DNA of 64,000 bases from Takakia lepidozioides (Eukaryota; Streptophyta; Takakiopsida; Takakiales; Takakiaceae), in NCBI GenBank assembly GCA_030704615.1, contig CM060731.1:11594001-11658000 (forward strand), written 5' to 3'. The position numbers were made by a program, and so were the translations under genes. This document shows positions 1 to 12,074 of this stretch, in pieces. Positions within the stretch are counted from its first letter, which is position 1. Each line of letters opens with the position of its first letter. A model generated the notes under the pieces. The model was not told where the DNA came from and made no database searches. It saw only the letters and a list, made by a program, of their open reading frames with translations.

Positions 1-1
1 G

Positions 2-2545
2 CAGCTCACAAGCCTCACCGAATTGCATCTTCATGAGTGTGACCACTTACAGACTCTCGCTGAGAACTTTGGTTGCCTTCAACTTCGTATTCTCTTCATG
101 CATCACAATCCTAACCTTATCATGCTCCCGGAAGGATTTGGATGACTTAAAGCTCTTGTCGATCTCGATCTTAGCTATTGCTCAATCCAAGAAGAGGGAT
201 TGTCTTCAGATTTTGGGGCCCTCAGTGCGCTCAGAACTCTCAAATTGGAGTACAATCATATGGTTACGCTTCCTGAGAGCTTCAGAGACCTACGAGCCTT
301 GGTCTGGTTAGTGATCCAGCATTGTCCAAACCTCACTCATGTTCGAGCGCTGCCATGGAGGCTGGAGACCCTTGATGTTGGAGATTGCCCCGAGCTTATA
401 GAGATTCCGTGGCTGGGAAATCTGAGCTTTCTAAGCAATTTAACACTGTGCAACTGCACAAGATTGGCACAAGTGCAGGGGCTGGACTCTTTGACTGCTT
501 TGGAGGAATTGAATCTGACAGGCTGCACCATGTTGCAGAGCGCACAGGGTCTGAACCATAATAGGGCCTTGAAACTGTGCTACCTGAGTGGGAGTAAGAT
601 TTCCATGCCATACGACAGCAATTGGTTGGAGGTAAGCTCAGATTTTGAGATTGAACTCTGCTGCCTTTGTAATGAGTTGCTGTTTGAATATAATGTGAGA
701 CATGACTTGCAAACCTTAATAACCTTTAGTCCTCTTCTTCCAGTCTACACTCGTTACCTAGAGTGTTTTAGTTACCCTTGATCAAGAGCGCATGTTCATA
801 AGGTCTATTTCTTCGCACGTCTTGTTTCTTTAGCTCTGTATTATATTATGTCGGTCTCACTAAGATTGTATTTGCAAGAGTGTAGATGTGGGAGATGCTA
901 ACAATTCACAGGACACATTTTCAAACCTGTATGAGTCCAGGATCTTAAAAAATTTGGACCATAATTAAAAACTGATTATGAATAGGGCACGGATGATTCT
1001 CTAATTCAACCTTGGGTTCCAAATGACAATGATCGTCAGAGGTACCTAATTCCGACAATGGCATTATACAGAGCAGCACCTTCGTTGATTCAGCTGTGAG
1101 GTGCGCTTTGGTCAGTACCTCAAAGCTTGATTGATATCACTGAAAACAGTCACAAATGCACATCAGTATTGTCTAGCAGCATTATAATCAGGGGAGAAAT
1201 CTAGGAGGTCCCAAGAATAGGGTTAGTTGGTGTCAAGATTGACCACGAATCTAACCTTCGTCATAATCTTAGCTACCTCCCATTTGCTGCAACTACTCGC
1301 CAAACAACTTTTAAGCATGGTTGTAATTGCCAACATGTCCATCTGCTTCCACTCCACATTTGATTACACAAGTTTTTTTAAGCTCTCTAGATTAGCATTG
1401 ATCCAGCTCCACATTGATCATCTAACCTCGGTTAAGAATTCCAATGTTATGTGCAGGAAGAACCAGCCATACAGGTGGTGAGCTACTACGACATTGCCCT
1501 GGGATTTGTGAACAACGGCATGGCACAAAGAAAAGTGGTGGACAAACAATGGGCCAACGAGTTCTGCATGGAGGCCACCGTTACAGAGCGGGAAAAGTGC
1601 ATAGCTGTCATCTTCTCCATCGTGGCACACGATCAAGGTTACTCCGACTATCCTCACAACCACGGTCGCTATCATGGATGGTGCATCTTGGAAGCTCGCA
1701 TTGTTCAGAACAATGAGGAGATTTACATTAGCGGTTTGTTCAGGTTGCGGCAAGCCGACATCAGGGACCAAATGTATTTGTGCACATTGCAAAGACAACA
1801 TGCCTTTGTGACTGCTCTGCAGCACGGAGACAAAATCTGCCTGTATGCGCGCTCATACTACCCTGCGTGGGCCATCACGGTGAAGCAAGGGGCAGTGTGT
1901 GTGGTCTATGCAGCAGCAGCAGGGGAGCTGGAGGAGATACAAGTGGTAGCAAATGGGGGCAGTGAGGCTGCAGAGAGCAATGTGGGTGTGAAGGCAAAGT
2001 TGACTACGCTGCCGCTGGCTGACAATCCGGACTCAGATTTCCTAAGGACCACCTTCACTTGGGTCCCGGTGTGTACCACAGCACAACCAGCTAATTATCT
2101 CTACATATGTTCCTGCAGCTGTTTTCTTCTCTTCTCTCTCTATAAGCAGTTGTTGAATACTTCAGCAGGCCCCGTGTGCCTTCACATGCATGCGATCAGA
2201 ACAAAATCATACATTGCTCCAAATCATACCTTTAGTAATTGTGGAAAGCTCATTGGCGTGCATAGATGATGGATATTTGATTCCAACCAGTCAACTAACT
2301 GATGTAAAGATAAATGCTGCCTTTCGCAGGGGAACGAGGAAGGATTGATATTCAGCTGCGATGGTTGCGGTTGTGTTCCCATTGTCACACGACGGTGGCA
2401 CTGCGATGTATGTGACCCAGGTTATGACTTGTGTGAAGTTTGCCACCAAGACGAAGCAGGCGACCGTCATACACACAGCCGCGACCATCCCATGTCTGCC
2501 AGTTCAGAACCTGATGGAAGATACATTTGTTCATCTATGAACTAA
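2..2545 (+). pseudogene. LRR protein with C-terminal ZZ zinc finger, 3' part, in-frame stop
   Basis: Only the 3' part lies in the window. Exon 2-631 encodes plant-type leucine-rich repeats (repeated L..L.EL.L..C..L..LPE). The reading frame is broken once by TGA at 143-145, where an LRR residue is expected and a CGA>TGA change would explain it. A donor at 632 (GGAG/GTAAGC) joins an acceptor at 1456. Exon 1457-2068 encodes an unrecognised beta-rich domain ending in a GDKICLYARSYYPAW segment. A third exon, 2330-2545, encodes a ZZ-type finger (CDGCG..., CDVCDPGYDLCEVC, then H..H). Both junctions are phase 0, which supports one gene. LRRs of this kind occur in plant immune receptors and ZZ fingers bind peptides or ubiquitin-like partners. 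The combined role is inferred only. If the TGA is real the product is truncated. Confidence 0.7.
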
Positions 2546-3532
2546 GTCATTGTAACAACCAGGGTTGGAACCTGGGGTCCCTCCCAAAGTGACGAAAAGC
2601 ATCTGTGCCTCCTCCCTTGTCTTAAGTTCGCAACGATCTGGAATCGCCAACTTCAATGAACGATCGGGTAGATGCTCCATAGTGGCACTCAAAAGTACCC
2701 CCTATGGTATAAGAAGTTGGATGATAAGATACCAATGCGTAGGGGGCTGCTGATGAGGCCCTTCCGCCATTTAAGAATGTGTGAACGAGGGCGGTAGCTT
2801 GAGAATGAGGAGCTCGTAACTCCAGCTCACTTGTTCGAAAACGGAGGAAGGGCGGTCCATCACCAACATAACAACCAAATCATCACCCCCAAAATCGTCA
2901 TCTTACAAATTTCGGAAGGCCCTCTAAGGTGGTACGCCCTCTTGTCAGGATGAAAACTTCCTTTCTGAGAAGGTGACCATTCTAACAAAGGAAATTTCTA
3001 GGCAGTTTTCTATGAACTGAAGAATGTGCCAGGGGTTGGGAATAATACAAGGATTATATTCATGCCATCTTCCCCCCTTCCGGCTCGGCAGAACCATCTA
3101 CTATGTTATAGAGACAGTGATACTTTGGGGATGACGGTTAATTAGTTAGGTGGTTAGAATAGCTTGCGGGCAGATAAGGGGAGCGGCAACGGAAAGAGGG
3201 GACACTTCATAGGGAGCACTTCTTGGTGATGGAGGAGAGGAGATCTTGCGGAGAGCAAGAACGAGAGCACGGGGAAAGAGGAGAGATGTACAGTAGATGT
3301 TTGTTCCATGCAGCGTTGTAGTGATACTATAGGGCGGATTAGGAAGAGGCTCTTCTTTACACCAGCTCGGGCTGGCGTCATATATATATATAGAGAGACA
3401 ACAATAAATAAGTACTCAGGGTGTATGAATGTAGGTTTGTATATGGTTGTTACTGTAGTTTTGTTCCAAGGCAATGTATTCATGTTATTCTTGGAGGCTA
3501 GCAAGCTTCACTTGTGACTATTGTCACTAGAC
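2546..3532. other. Intergenic, possible LTR-like remnant
   Basis: No coding region is supported. The stretch starts with TGTAACAACCAGGG, a typical LTR-type start, and contains a (TA)n run at about 3379-3394 preceded by GGCTGGCGTCA, the same context that flanks the large transposon at 10.0 kb. I could not find a matching 3' terminus or target duplication, so the LTR idea is weak. Confidence 0.3.
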
Positions 3533-5548
3533 TTACTGTGGAATGAACGCCTTCGCCCTCTTCTCCATGTCACGCACAAAAGTCTGAAGGTCTTCGTGTG
3601 AGGAGCCTTCCTCCATCACCGCTTTGCTTGCTGCGTCCCTCAACATCCTCACTCTCTTCCTCAACACTGCAATCTCCTCGTTCTCCCCTCCCATCATAAC
3701 CATCACCTTTTCCTTCACCTCCTCCCTCCCCACAAGCCCGTCCTTCCCCTTCTCAAAGTCTAGGCCAATCTTCCAAACATTCCGAATATAGCGGCAGTTC
3801 ATTGCCTGCTCTGCGTAGTATGGCCATGCTAGCATAGGCACACCGCTTGAAATGCTCTCCAGTACCGAGTTCCAACCACAGTGGGTCAGAAATACCGACA
3901 CCGAAGGGTGGGATAGCACTTCAGTCTGAGGTACCCAAGGTACAACAAGACCCCGGTCTTTAGTGCTCTCTACGAACTCCGAGAAAAAAGCAAGAAATTT
4001 GGTGTCCTCGCCACCTAGAGAAAAATTGGGGCGGAATCCCCACAGAAATGGGCGCTGACTCATTTGTAGCCCAGATGCAAGCTCCTCAATCTGCTCCCCA
4101 GACATCACAGCGAGGCTGCCGAAAGAGATGAACAAAACAGATGACGGTTCCTGCCTGTCAAGCCATTGTAAGCACTCCCGATTTTCTGGCCAAAGTGCAC
4201 TGCTGGCATCGCCATTGCTAATCGTGGGTAAGAGGCAAAGCGGCCCAACTGTACCGACGTTCAAACTCTCCTCTCGCATAGTTTCTAGGGCGGGAGCCTC
4301 CAATTCTTGGAACGTGTTGAATAGAACCCACGCACTGTCATGCATAAGAGGTGCTTGCAGTTTGATCGCGAACTCTACAACATAGACTGAAAAATCGTGT
4401 GTGAGATAGAACGAGGGCAGGTCATCAACACGCGTCAGTGGTGACAGCCCAGGCAAGCAGGTGACCATTCGCGCACGGGCTTCTGACTCCTCGATACTCA
4501 GAGGAGGACGTACAGATTGATCCAAGGGAGAGATAGAAAGAGCTGAACTTGCAGAAACTGGTGGAGCTGGGAGGGGCAACAGGCCCTCCGCAACGAGCTT
4601 GGGAATGTGTGTTAGAGTATACATGGCAACAGCGGATTGTGTGACATATGCCACAACAGGGATGCCCAAGGTTTTGGCTGGTTCATGTACGCATGTCATA
4701 GCCACATCACGTATGAGGCACGTGACAGGAGAGTGCACGATTAGTTTCTCCAGGAATTCATGAAACACAGGTGAAAACGCTTCCAATCCCAAAAGAAAAG
4801 CATTTACATTAGATATCCGGGGGTGATCTTCTGGCCATCCATCTGGTAGCCCCACAAAGTGAATTCGTGCATCTGCTCTGCGCCCAAGGCTCAAGATTGA
4901 GCAGAAATCAGTCAAAAGATTCGAGATCACTGTACACCTTCAGTCATAGCTCCCAGGTAATTTAACCGACATAAAGTCTATGAAAATCGTAAACATCAAT
5001 GATGTATTCGATACAGGAAGACCGCTGTTTTCTATATGAATGCGCCTTGGTTATTACTATCAGCAATTGTAACGTGCTTATGATTACTCTGGAACAAGCA
5101 TGGTTTACAAGGATATTGGCCGGGTCTGTCCCTCAACATCTATCTTCTCGTTGACCAGTTTAATAGAGAGAGTGAGGCAATTTCTGTGCTCTTAAAAAGT
5201 CTCAAGTTTACTAGAGTAATTTAGTGCTTGGCCGGGCTTGGGTTGAACCAAGTCTATCAATCGAGGCACACTAAGATACTGTGGTGCACTCATGTAATAG
5301 AAAGGAAGCAACGATTAATTTGTACAGTTCATCGTTTGGACTTACTCGGCTTCTGATCCACCTTGGGCTGCTCGGCCTTGCATAAAGCGATTATGGTTGT
5401 GCAGCGTGTTGACAAAGGTGATATGGAAGCCATGCGACCCTACTAGGTGCCTTGCAAGTTGCAGGTGCGGAGTGATATGACCCTGGGTTGGGAGTGGCAC
5501 CACGACGGCGTGCAACTGTAGGCCCTCCTCCTGCTTGAGAGTCTCCAT
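3533..5548 (-). CDS. UDP-glycosyltransferase, family 1 (two exons)
   Basis: Transfers a sugar from UDP-sugar to small-molecule acceptors in the cytosol; the acceptor cannot be read from sequence. Exon 1 is 5548-5346, with ATG at 5548 and the N-terminal acceptor-side motif PLPTQGHITPHLQLARHL. Exon 2 is 4877-3533. The donor GTAAGT follows a phase-2 end, and an acceptor at GGGCGCAG restores the frame into ...ARIHFVGLPDGWPE. The sum is 1548 nt, 515 residues, normal for this family. The PSPG signature is present (WVPQTEVLSHPSVSVFLTHC, then GWNS..E...GVP...WP, then EQ). The catalytic His falls in the QGHITP region. No stop or frameshift was seen. The intron is about 468 bp. Neighbouring genes give no pathway clue. 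Confidence 0.9.
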
Positions 5549-7218
5549 CTCGAACTGACGAGTGTAGCTGGGATTTTAATCCAATTTCAAGCAACCAATT
5601 CAAAAGAGGTTAGTTCAGTTTGCTGGGTGGAAAATCATTCCTACCTTGTCAATTACACTTATAAGGTAAAACCCCCTTCATTGTTCGCAGGAAGCAACTT
5701 TAAGAAGCTTGACGTGTTCAGTACCTGATGATGAAGTTAGGCTTTAAGGCTTCACACAGGTTATTCACATTAAAGCCAAGCACAATGGACCGGACTGAGA
5801 CTTAAACTTGTCAGAGTTAAAACTGAGTGAATAAGGTCCACTCTCTTGGAACTCACAAGTAGACGAGTGTGCCGAAGTTTCTAATCTCCAGTGGCAAAGT
5901 GCCTACAACAGACCAGTCACTCAGATCCCTGCCCATCCCCCACCCACATCTCACCCACATGTGACAACTTATCATGGAAGACTTGGACCTGCATGTGAGA
6001 TTTCTGGAGTTAGTGTATTGTTCATTGGATAAGATTCTTCATGAAATTGCTTAAGCTCAAAATGTCTGAATAGCTGTCAGATGGTTAACAAGGTTATTGG
6101 GCAAAGCCAATTTCACAGCATCAACTGACAACAGTAGCAAAAGTTCTCCAAAGCTGAATATCACCTGTAAACCTTTTAAATTCCTTTAGTGGAGAAAGCG
6201 ATGTGGCAGGGAGTCTCAGAGGCCAACAACGTACTAGGAATCTGAGTCGCTATACTATTTACCCTTGGTAAATTTAGGCAGAGGTAAAGGTAAAGGGAAA
6301 GTTTCTTTAACGTTTCTTTAGGCAGAGTACCCCTCGCCAAGATCCATAGAAGCAAGGAAAAATCTGTGAGGATGACCACCCTACCAGATTAGTACTGATA
6401 TCTATCGGTGGTGCTCTGATTCCATGCTCCGAGATCAAGGGGTAGCAGCGCGTCCCCTGTACAGTACACTCTCGAGTCAGAAATTCTGAAGTCTCAGACT
6501 TAAACTTAAGTTTTGCGACAACCATTGGATCAGATTGCAACGCCACAAAACATTCTAACGAATGGTGGCCGTTTTCAATTGTCTTTGAGGTTCGCCCTGT
6601 AAAATCGTTGACATCGCTCCCTCATAGTTAACACAGTCCGTAATTGCGAAAATACTATTCACAGCACAACTGGTGAAAAACTGGGCAGAGAAGAATCCAC
6701 ACCACATTGTTGCTAAATGCACCTATACAATCATCCAGCTAGGACACATCTCACAGACAAAGCCAGCAGCAGTAAATCATACTACCTCTACAGTGTACTG
6801 CATTTGCTTAGCAGGGATAATCCATTATGAAGTAAGCGCCCAGTTCAGATCATTTGGCAATACCTCCAAGATGTTCAAGATAAGCACCTGCAGGCTTGTG
6901 TTTGCAGCTGTCAGAAGTAGAGACTGTTCCCTCTGCCTCCCTCCCCCAAGCGCTACTTAGTGTAGCTCTCCTTGAGCACACTGACGACGCGAACCAAAAG
7001 ACTGACAGATTAAGAGAGTGAGCCCAACAAGACAGCAGCGAACAACTTATAGAGAGTGTGAACGTTTCATCCATACTACATCCATGTACTATGGATGGAT
7101 GGATGTGCCAACGTCCTACTCTCCAAAATGCACGGCCATGCAGCTCAGGCGGGCCTATTACTGAGAAGCAGCTTCCCTACTATGGAACCGTGAGGGGAGG
7201 GCCATTTTGTTGCCTTAG
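5549..7218. other. Intergenic, nothing recognised
   Basis: Only short open frames on both strands, without recognisable domains or splice-consistent exons. It includes the upstream region of the UDP-glycosyltransferase gene. Confidence 0.5.
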
Positions 7219-8568
7219 GCTTCTCACTAATAGACATTAGGGTCTTTAAGGCGCAGGGGCCCACATGTAGATGGAGAGGGTGTGAAAGTGGGAGTGCCTC
7301 CACCCTTGCTCGTCCTGCGGCAGCTAGATATGCTAGACCGCAAGTGAGTCCGCTACTAGCGAAGAGGAGCCCGTGGTGTTCTTGTAATGTACATAAAACA
7401 TTGAATATGTAGAGCAGTTTCATTCGGCCCGGTTAATTCTAGAGTGGTCCAGGAAGTAAAAGAGGGGGCCAATGTATTAAGGCCACTTGTATTATTTAAT
7501 GAAATGAAGGGTCCAATAATTAAGGATTGACTTTCTAGCGTGGGCTTTCTAGATAGTTCTAGTTCTAGTTGACTTTCCAATTTCTAGATACTTCTACTAA
7601 TATGTCGGTCCGGTGAGAAGCAACTTGTTAGTTGTTTGTTACTTGTGTCTTCAACATGCTGGCACAGGCACTAGTAGCGTGTCTCACTAGTGGTTTGAGA
7701 GCCAGAGCCAGAAGTTGTTTGCTATGTTGGGGGTCGGGCCAGGTATGGCAGGTAGGATCAAAGTGGCTGCAAGAGGGAAAGACAAGGCGGCGGAGGGTGC
7801 AAAGAAGTTCATAGAGGCAAGTGTTACTATCGGTCCCTTTATTCCACTTGATTTAGTGACATTCACCATGGTTTCCAAGGTTTTAAAAAAGCATTGGGTA
7901 ATTGTGATGGTTAAAAATATCGCAGTACCTTGGCAAGATCGACAATCATCTGTCGAATATTTATTTTATTTTGAGAATTTCATTTCGACAAACAGAATAT
8001 TCCCAAAGATGCTTTATTATCATTTCACAAAGTTATTTAATTTAATAAAATCAATTTCCAAAATTTTCAATAATCTTTGAAATATTAAAATTTGTGTCGA
8101 AATTGCCAAGGTATTACGGTAACGAGTCAGATGTAAGAGGTTTGGTGTTCAGTTTATGTTTGGTGTCATGTATGTTGATAATGGATTATTTTGTAAATTT
8201 GTTCTATCTGAACCTTTCCTAAATCCTTATTCTTTTAGGGGAGGGTGGGCCTGGTGGACTCGTCTTGTGTCTTGTGACATCATTTGCACCACTGATGGAC
8301 GCCGTAGCCTTGGAGAGTGGATCCTCCAGCCCTCCAACAGACTCTGTAAAGTGGGTGGACCCTCCAGCAGACTCTATAGAATGGACTAAATTGGGACTGT
8401 TTAGCGGACTCTGCAGAGTGGGTGGATCCTCTAGAAGAGTCTCCAGAATGGAATGGACTCTCCAACAGACCGAGTGCGTGGGCACTCGGGCTTATGAGGT
8501 GACCCCATGGGCCATACTGGTGGGGCCCACATGCGCATTGAAGACCTTAATGCTAAAAAATGAGAGGC
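7219..8568. mobile_element. Non-autonomous MULE-like element
   Basis: The left end (GCTTCTCACTAATAGACATT...) and the reverse complement of the right end (GCCTCTCATTTTTTAGCATT...) align over about 50 bp, including GGGCCC and AAGACC..AATG blocks. The first 12 bases of the right end equal the start of the 35-kb element's terminal repeat (GCCTCTCATTTT). Inside there is no transposase, and 8310-8480 carries the CAGACTC-type minisatellite also found throughout the large element. I found no convincing 9-bp target duplication, so the exact ends are uncertain. Confidence 0.45.
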
Positions 8569-8929
8569 GCCCTTCAAAGCTTTAGTTTTTAGTTTTTTCA
8601 GTTAAAATTATTAAAAAAACCAAAAAAATATTATAAAAAAAATGCTCACAAATCGAGCCCTTGCATTATAGTGAGAGGAGAAAATGACACGTGTCGTGCA
8701 CATCATGCACGTCAGGGTCCTGATGTCCTGACCCCTAACCCAATAGAGGTACCGAGCCGGCATCATCACCAAACGACATACCCGTGATCAGAAATGAACT
8801 TTGGGACCTGGACCCGGCTAGTCGACCCGGCTAGTCGGTTCAGAACCGGCTGAACCCATTGTCCATGGGGCCGGTCAAGCGTCAGGTTTTTAAATTTTAG
8901 ATTACATATATACATATATATGTAATAAT
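8569..8929. other. Intergenic with short CCCGGCTAGTCG tandem
   Basis: A/T-rich DNA with two adjacent copies of CCCGGCTAGTCG at about 8813-8840. No gene seen. Confidence 0.4.
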
Positions 8930-9115
8930 AAAACAAACAGGTGGTTGGGTATGGCTTGTCTTGGAATTTACCAGGCGGTGTCCTATGAGCAAGCGTCACT
9001 GCGAGGTTATTCTGAAAGAGGTTTGTTTTTGCTTCTCACTAAATTAAGGGGTCTTATTTGTATTCGGAGTTGTCGCTCTGAGGTGTTTCTCTTCATTTAA
9101 AAAATAAAATAAATA
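8930..9115 (+). repeat. Dispersed repeat, copy 1
   Basis: Resembles 47,885-48,045: both contain GTGTCC.ATGAGC, then TGAAAGAGGTT, CTCTCACTA or CTCACTAAATT, a TTTGTGT/TTTGTAT block, then GAGGTGTTTC or CAGGTGTTTC and an A/T-rich tail. It may be a SINE-like family. No RNA polymerase III boxes are clear in this copy. Confidence 0.4.
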
Positions 9116-10021
9116 CTTTCCTTAATAAACTTGAAAGTCATCCACTTATAGTTCATAAGTTGTTCACAAATATAGGTTTTACATGGAGAGTGGTTCTCAT
9201 CCACATGGATGAACCATACAATGTTGTCAGTAACTACATCATATAGGTGGTCGAAAATTATGAGGTCAGTCCACCGTTAGAATGAGCGGATTATAATGTG
9301 GGAGTGACCCCCAATTTGTAGGCTCATACAAGAACTCATGGAAAAACTTGGTTTGACCACCAATTTTTTCCATTTTCCAGTTTTGGGTTCCCCTCTAATT
9401 TTTGACCAATTGCTGCCTTCCAAGTTGAGGACATTGTGTCCAAATTTTAGCATGTAATGACATGTTTTCACCAGTGCCCCTTAGCATGTAACTGCTTAGG
9501 GGTACATGTGGAAAAAAAAAAACAAGGTTTTTCCTTGGATGCAACTAGCAGCAAAGTTTTTGCATGAAATTGAAATTTTAAACCGTGAGTAGATGCCATG
9601 TAAGAATACAAAAATGATGCACCAATTCACACTTGGAATTTCCAAGTTTTTGCTTACGACATAGGTTAGATTATCCGGCCAGCGGCTTTGGCATGAATCC
9701 TAGGCTATCATTGGTCCAAGTCACCTAGTCAACACGCTAACATCACACAAAATCTGCACTTTTACACATGTCAGAAGTCATAAGCGGCGCTGTAGTAATC
9801 CAAATGTCGGAGGATATTTAGTGCATTCAATAGCTGACACTGTAACCTCCAACTTTGCTTTGGGGCCCACCTCCATCCAATAACCGGTGGCATCGTCGCA
9901 TCGTCCTTTAGGGGTTAATCCTCAACAAAAGAAAAATTGAAAGGGCTAGCTTGCCACTATGTAGCTAGCTGGTTTTGATACTCTTATTTGTGCTAGCTCC
10001 GGCTGGCGTCATATATATATA
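9116..10021. other. Intergenic, nothing recognised
   Basis: No credible coding region. It ends in a (TA)n microsatellite into which the large Mutator-like element has inserted. Confidence 0.5.
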
Positions 10022-10030
10022 TATATATAT

Positions 10031-10556
10031 GCCTCTCATTTTACAATAATTGGGACGTTATGGCGCACGCGCGAGCTGATCGGTGGGCCTCGCGCACGGA
10101 CGCCCGGCTCCCCCCATCCGGACCCCCCCCCCCCCCCCCCCCCCCCGGTCGCCCACCTGCTGCCGCGGCCCCACCAGCCCCGCCCGCGCTCCGCCCGCCA
10201 ATCCGCTGTCCGTGAGTCCAGTTCCCCTCAGTCCGCCAAACCGCCAGTCCGTTGTGCCAGTCCCCGCAAATCCACACAACAGTCCGCTGTGCCCGTCTGC
10301 TGCCCCCAAGTCTGCCAATCCGCGCTGGTCGACTGAACCAAGAATCTTCTCACGGATGACAATGACTTCGAAACACAGTCCGAACTTCCACCTTGTAAAC
10401 TTCCCGAACTAGATATTTTTATTTGACGGTATATTTGGACACATTAATGTGAACATTGGAATCCCAAATGCCCTACCTCGAGATTCATCTAGACAATGAC
10501 CAAATATACCGTCCATTCTGAGAAACCCATCCGCGCCATCCATGTTTAGGGCATGG
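10031..10556. repeat. Left terminal inverted repeat of the 35-kb element
   Basis: Pairs with 44,840-45,367. Shared blocks include the terminal 33 bp, CGCGCACGGACGCCC, GGTCGCCCACCTG, GTGAGTCCAGTTCCCC, TCTGCTGCCCCCAAGTCTGC, TCCATTCTGAGAAACCCATC and TTTAGGGCATG. A 24-nt C homopolymer (10,123-10,146) is present on this side only. The repeat is built partly of AGTCCGCTG/AGTCTGCTG units. Confidence 0.8.
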
Positions 10557-11077
10557 AAGATCGTAACACCCTGCCACGAACTCGCCCACTCGTTCTTGTT
10601 GTCTCGTTCTTGCGACTCTTTGTTGTCCAATGTTGCGGAGGTGACTTTGCACGCATGCGGCTGTTGTTCTTGTTTATGGCGATTTTAATGACGATGAAGG
10701 GTGTGCCTGAACATGAGAGGGCTGGCGGGGCTCTACAGCCACCATCGTGCATATGCTTCCACTATTTTCGCCTTCGTTTTGTGCTAACGTGTTTATTTTT
10801 TAGGACGATATGTGGAAAAATTGCATGCGTTTACGATTTGTGGTGTGTCTCCGAGTCCGAGCTCCTTCGTATGGAGCAGGAAACCATTGGTAACACGATA
10901 GTGGAAATCGCGGAAGCATATGCACGTGGGGGCGTGTATACATTGCAGAATTTATGTCCACCGATGAGACTGTTCAGGGGAGGACGTCTCTGCCACCACA
11001 TGTCTGGGAACTGCGGAGAGTGTGAACGGAACAGGATCCAGTCCAAAGGTCCTCAAACATCCAGATGCACCTCCTGA
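10553..11077 (+). CDS. Unrecognised possible coding segment
   Basis: An open plus-strand frame of 174 codons starts with MEDRNTLPRTRPLVLVVSFL. From about 10,801, after a splice-acceptor-like TTTATTTTTTAG, the reading frame looks more protein-like (MEQETIGNTIVEIAEAYARG). I recognise no domain. It may be chance coding or an exon of an element gene; the opposite strand may instead carry the end of the MULE transposase. Confidence 0.2.
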   Translation: MEDRNTLPRTRPLVLVVSFLRLFVVQCCGGDFARMRLLFLFMAILMTMKGVPEHERAGGALQPPSCICFHYFRLRFVLTCLFFRTICGKIACVYDLWCVSESELLRMEQETIGNTIVEIAEAYARGGVYTLQNLCPPMRLFRGGRLCHHMSGNCGECERNRIQSKGPQTSRCTS

Positions 11078-11182
11078 AACATCACATCTCAACCACTATC
11101 GTCTCCTTGAAAACTGGAGAATGGGAAAGGAGACGTAGCCTGAGAGATGTGGATTCACGTTGTTTGTGGATCTTCGAGGTCC

Positions 11183-11773
11183 TTACGACTGCAAATGCGT
11201 GTGGATCAACAGGCTCTTTGACTGCGTCTTTGTCAGTACTTTCTCTAAGCAGTGTGTTGTGCCATGAGTATGGGCATATGTAAGTCTACTGGATGGATGA
11301 AATGCAACCACGACATGACGGCGATGCCAAGCGTGGTTCTGATGGGATATCAGTCTGGTCTGCGGGCCATCTGTTGCATTTCCCAAACCCTCTTTGTTGC
11401 CGACCCTTGCATGAACCCTAAACACATTATGCAATCCTCCATGAATGGTTCCCAGCGCCGTGCCACAAACGCACATTATGAGTCCATCCTGCAAGTGTGG
11501 ATGAAGCAACTTCAGGACTCGGACTTGATGCTTGCACAAATTGCCCTTCATTGCCCATGGGCAAGTGCAAGAAGCCCATTCGCTTCCACAGATGACTTCC
11601 CCTATGATGCGGAGCCTGTCCTCGCACCATCCTCCATGGATGCAGAATTTGCAGACATACTTCGCATTGTTGGGGACGACAAATACCTGCAGAATCACGT
11701 GTTGTCTTCTCTTTGTATCTGTAGGGGGCAGCTTGTTGATATTCTCGCCAAGAGTGTTGCAGGAATGATGCAC
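11183..11773 (-). pseudogene. SWIM zinc-finger fragment of a MULE transposase
   Basis: The minus-strand frame contains the SWIM pattern CTCPWAMKGNLCKH (CxC...CxH), which forms the C-terminal DNA-binding finger of Mutator-type transposases and FAR1-like proteins. A likely acceptor lies at about 11,687 (TGATTCTGCAG). It sits just inside the left terminal repeat, while the catalytic exons of the MULE transposase sit just inside the right one on the same strand, 30 kb away. One gene split by later insertions is the simplest reading, but a separate MULE fragment is possible because the catalytic exon 4 ends with its own NPGLDCWS segment. No intact gene can be assembled. Confidence 0.6.
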
Positions 11774-12074
11774 CCTGCGGCAGCAAAGAGCTTCCGTCCT
11801 GTAAATGACAACAACAATATGTCGCTGAAAAAGAAACGAGATTTCGTTGAGGCATGGAAAACGCGACCCAGGGTCTTACGCAAAACAAGGAAGAGGGTTG
11901 GTGCCCCAACACCTGCAGCACACATATACTCCACAATCTGGAGAGTCGCAGACCGTATACCAGTTTTAAAGTAGAGTATGAAATGTAAGAAATGGTACAG
12001 TATCATTCTCCCCCTGAAATAAATTTCGGCGGTACGATTGCATGTGCACCAAACTTCCAACCTGCCTGCCAACT

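Noticed and set aside
2560-3532. Solo LTR
   Set aside because: TGTAACA start looks right, but neither a CA end with matching 5-bp duplication nor a second copy in the window was found.
10083-10412. Proline-rich open frame
   Set aside because: Produced by the C homopolymer and GC-rich terminal repeat; the matching right repeat does not conserve the frame.
11252-11974. Plus-strand open frame of 240 codons
   Set aside because: It lies opposite the SWIM-encoding frame, and the minus strand carries the recognisable zinc-finger motif; the plus frame has none.
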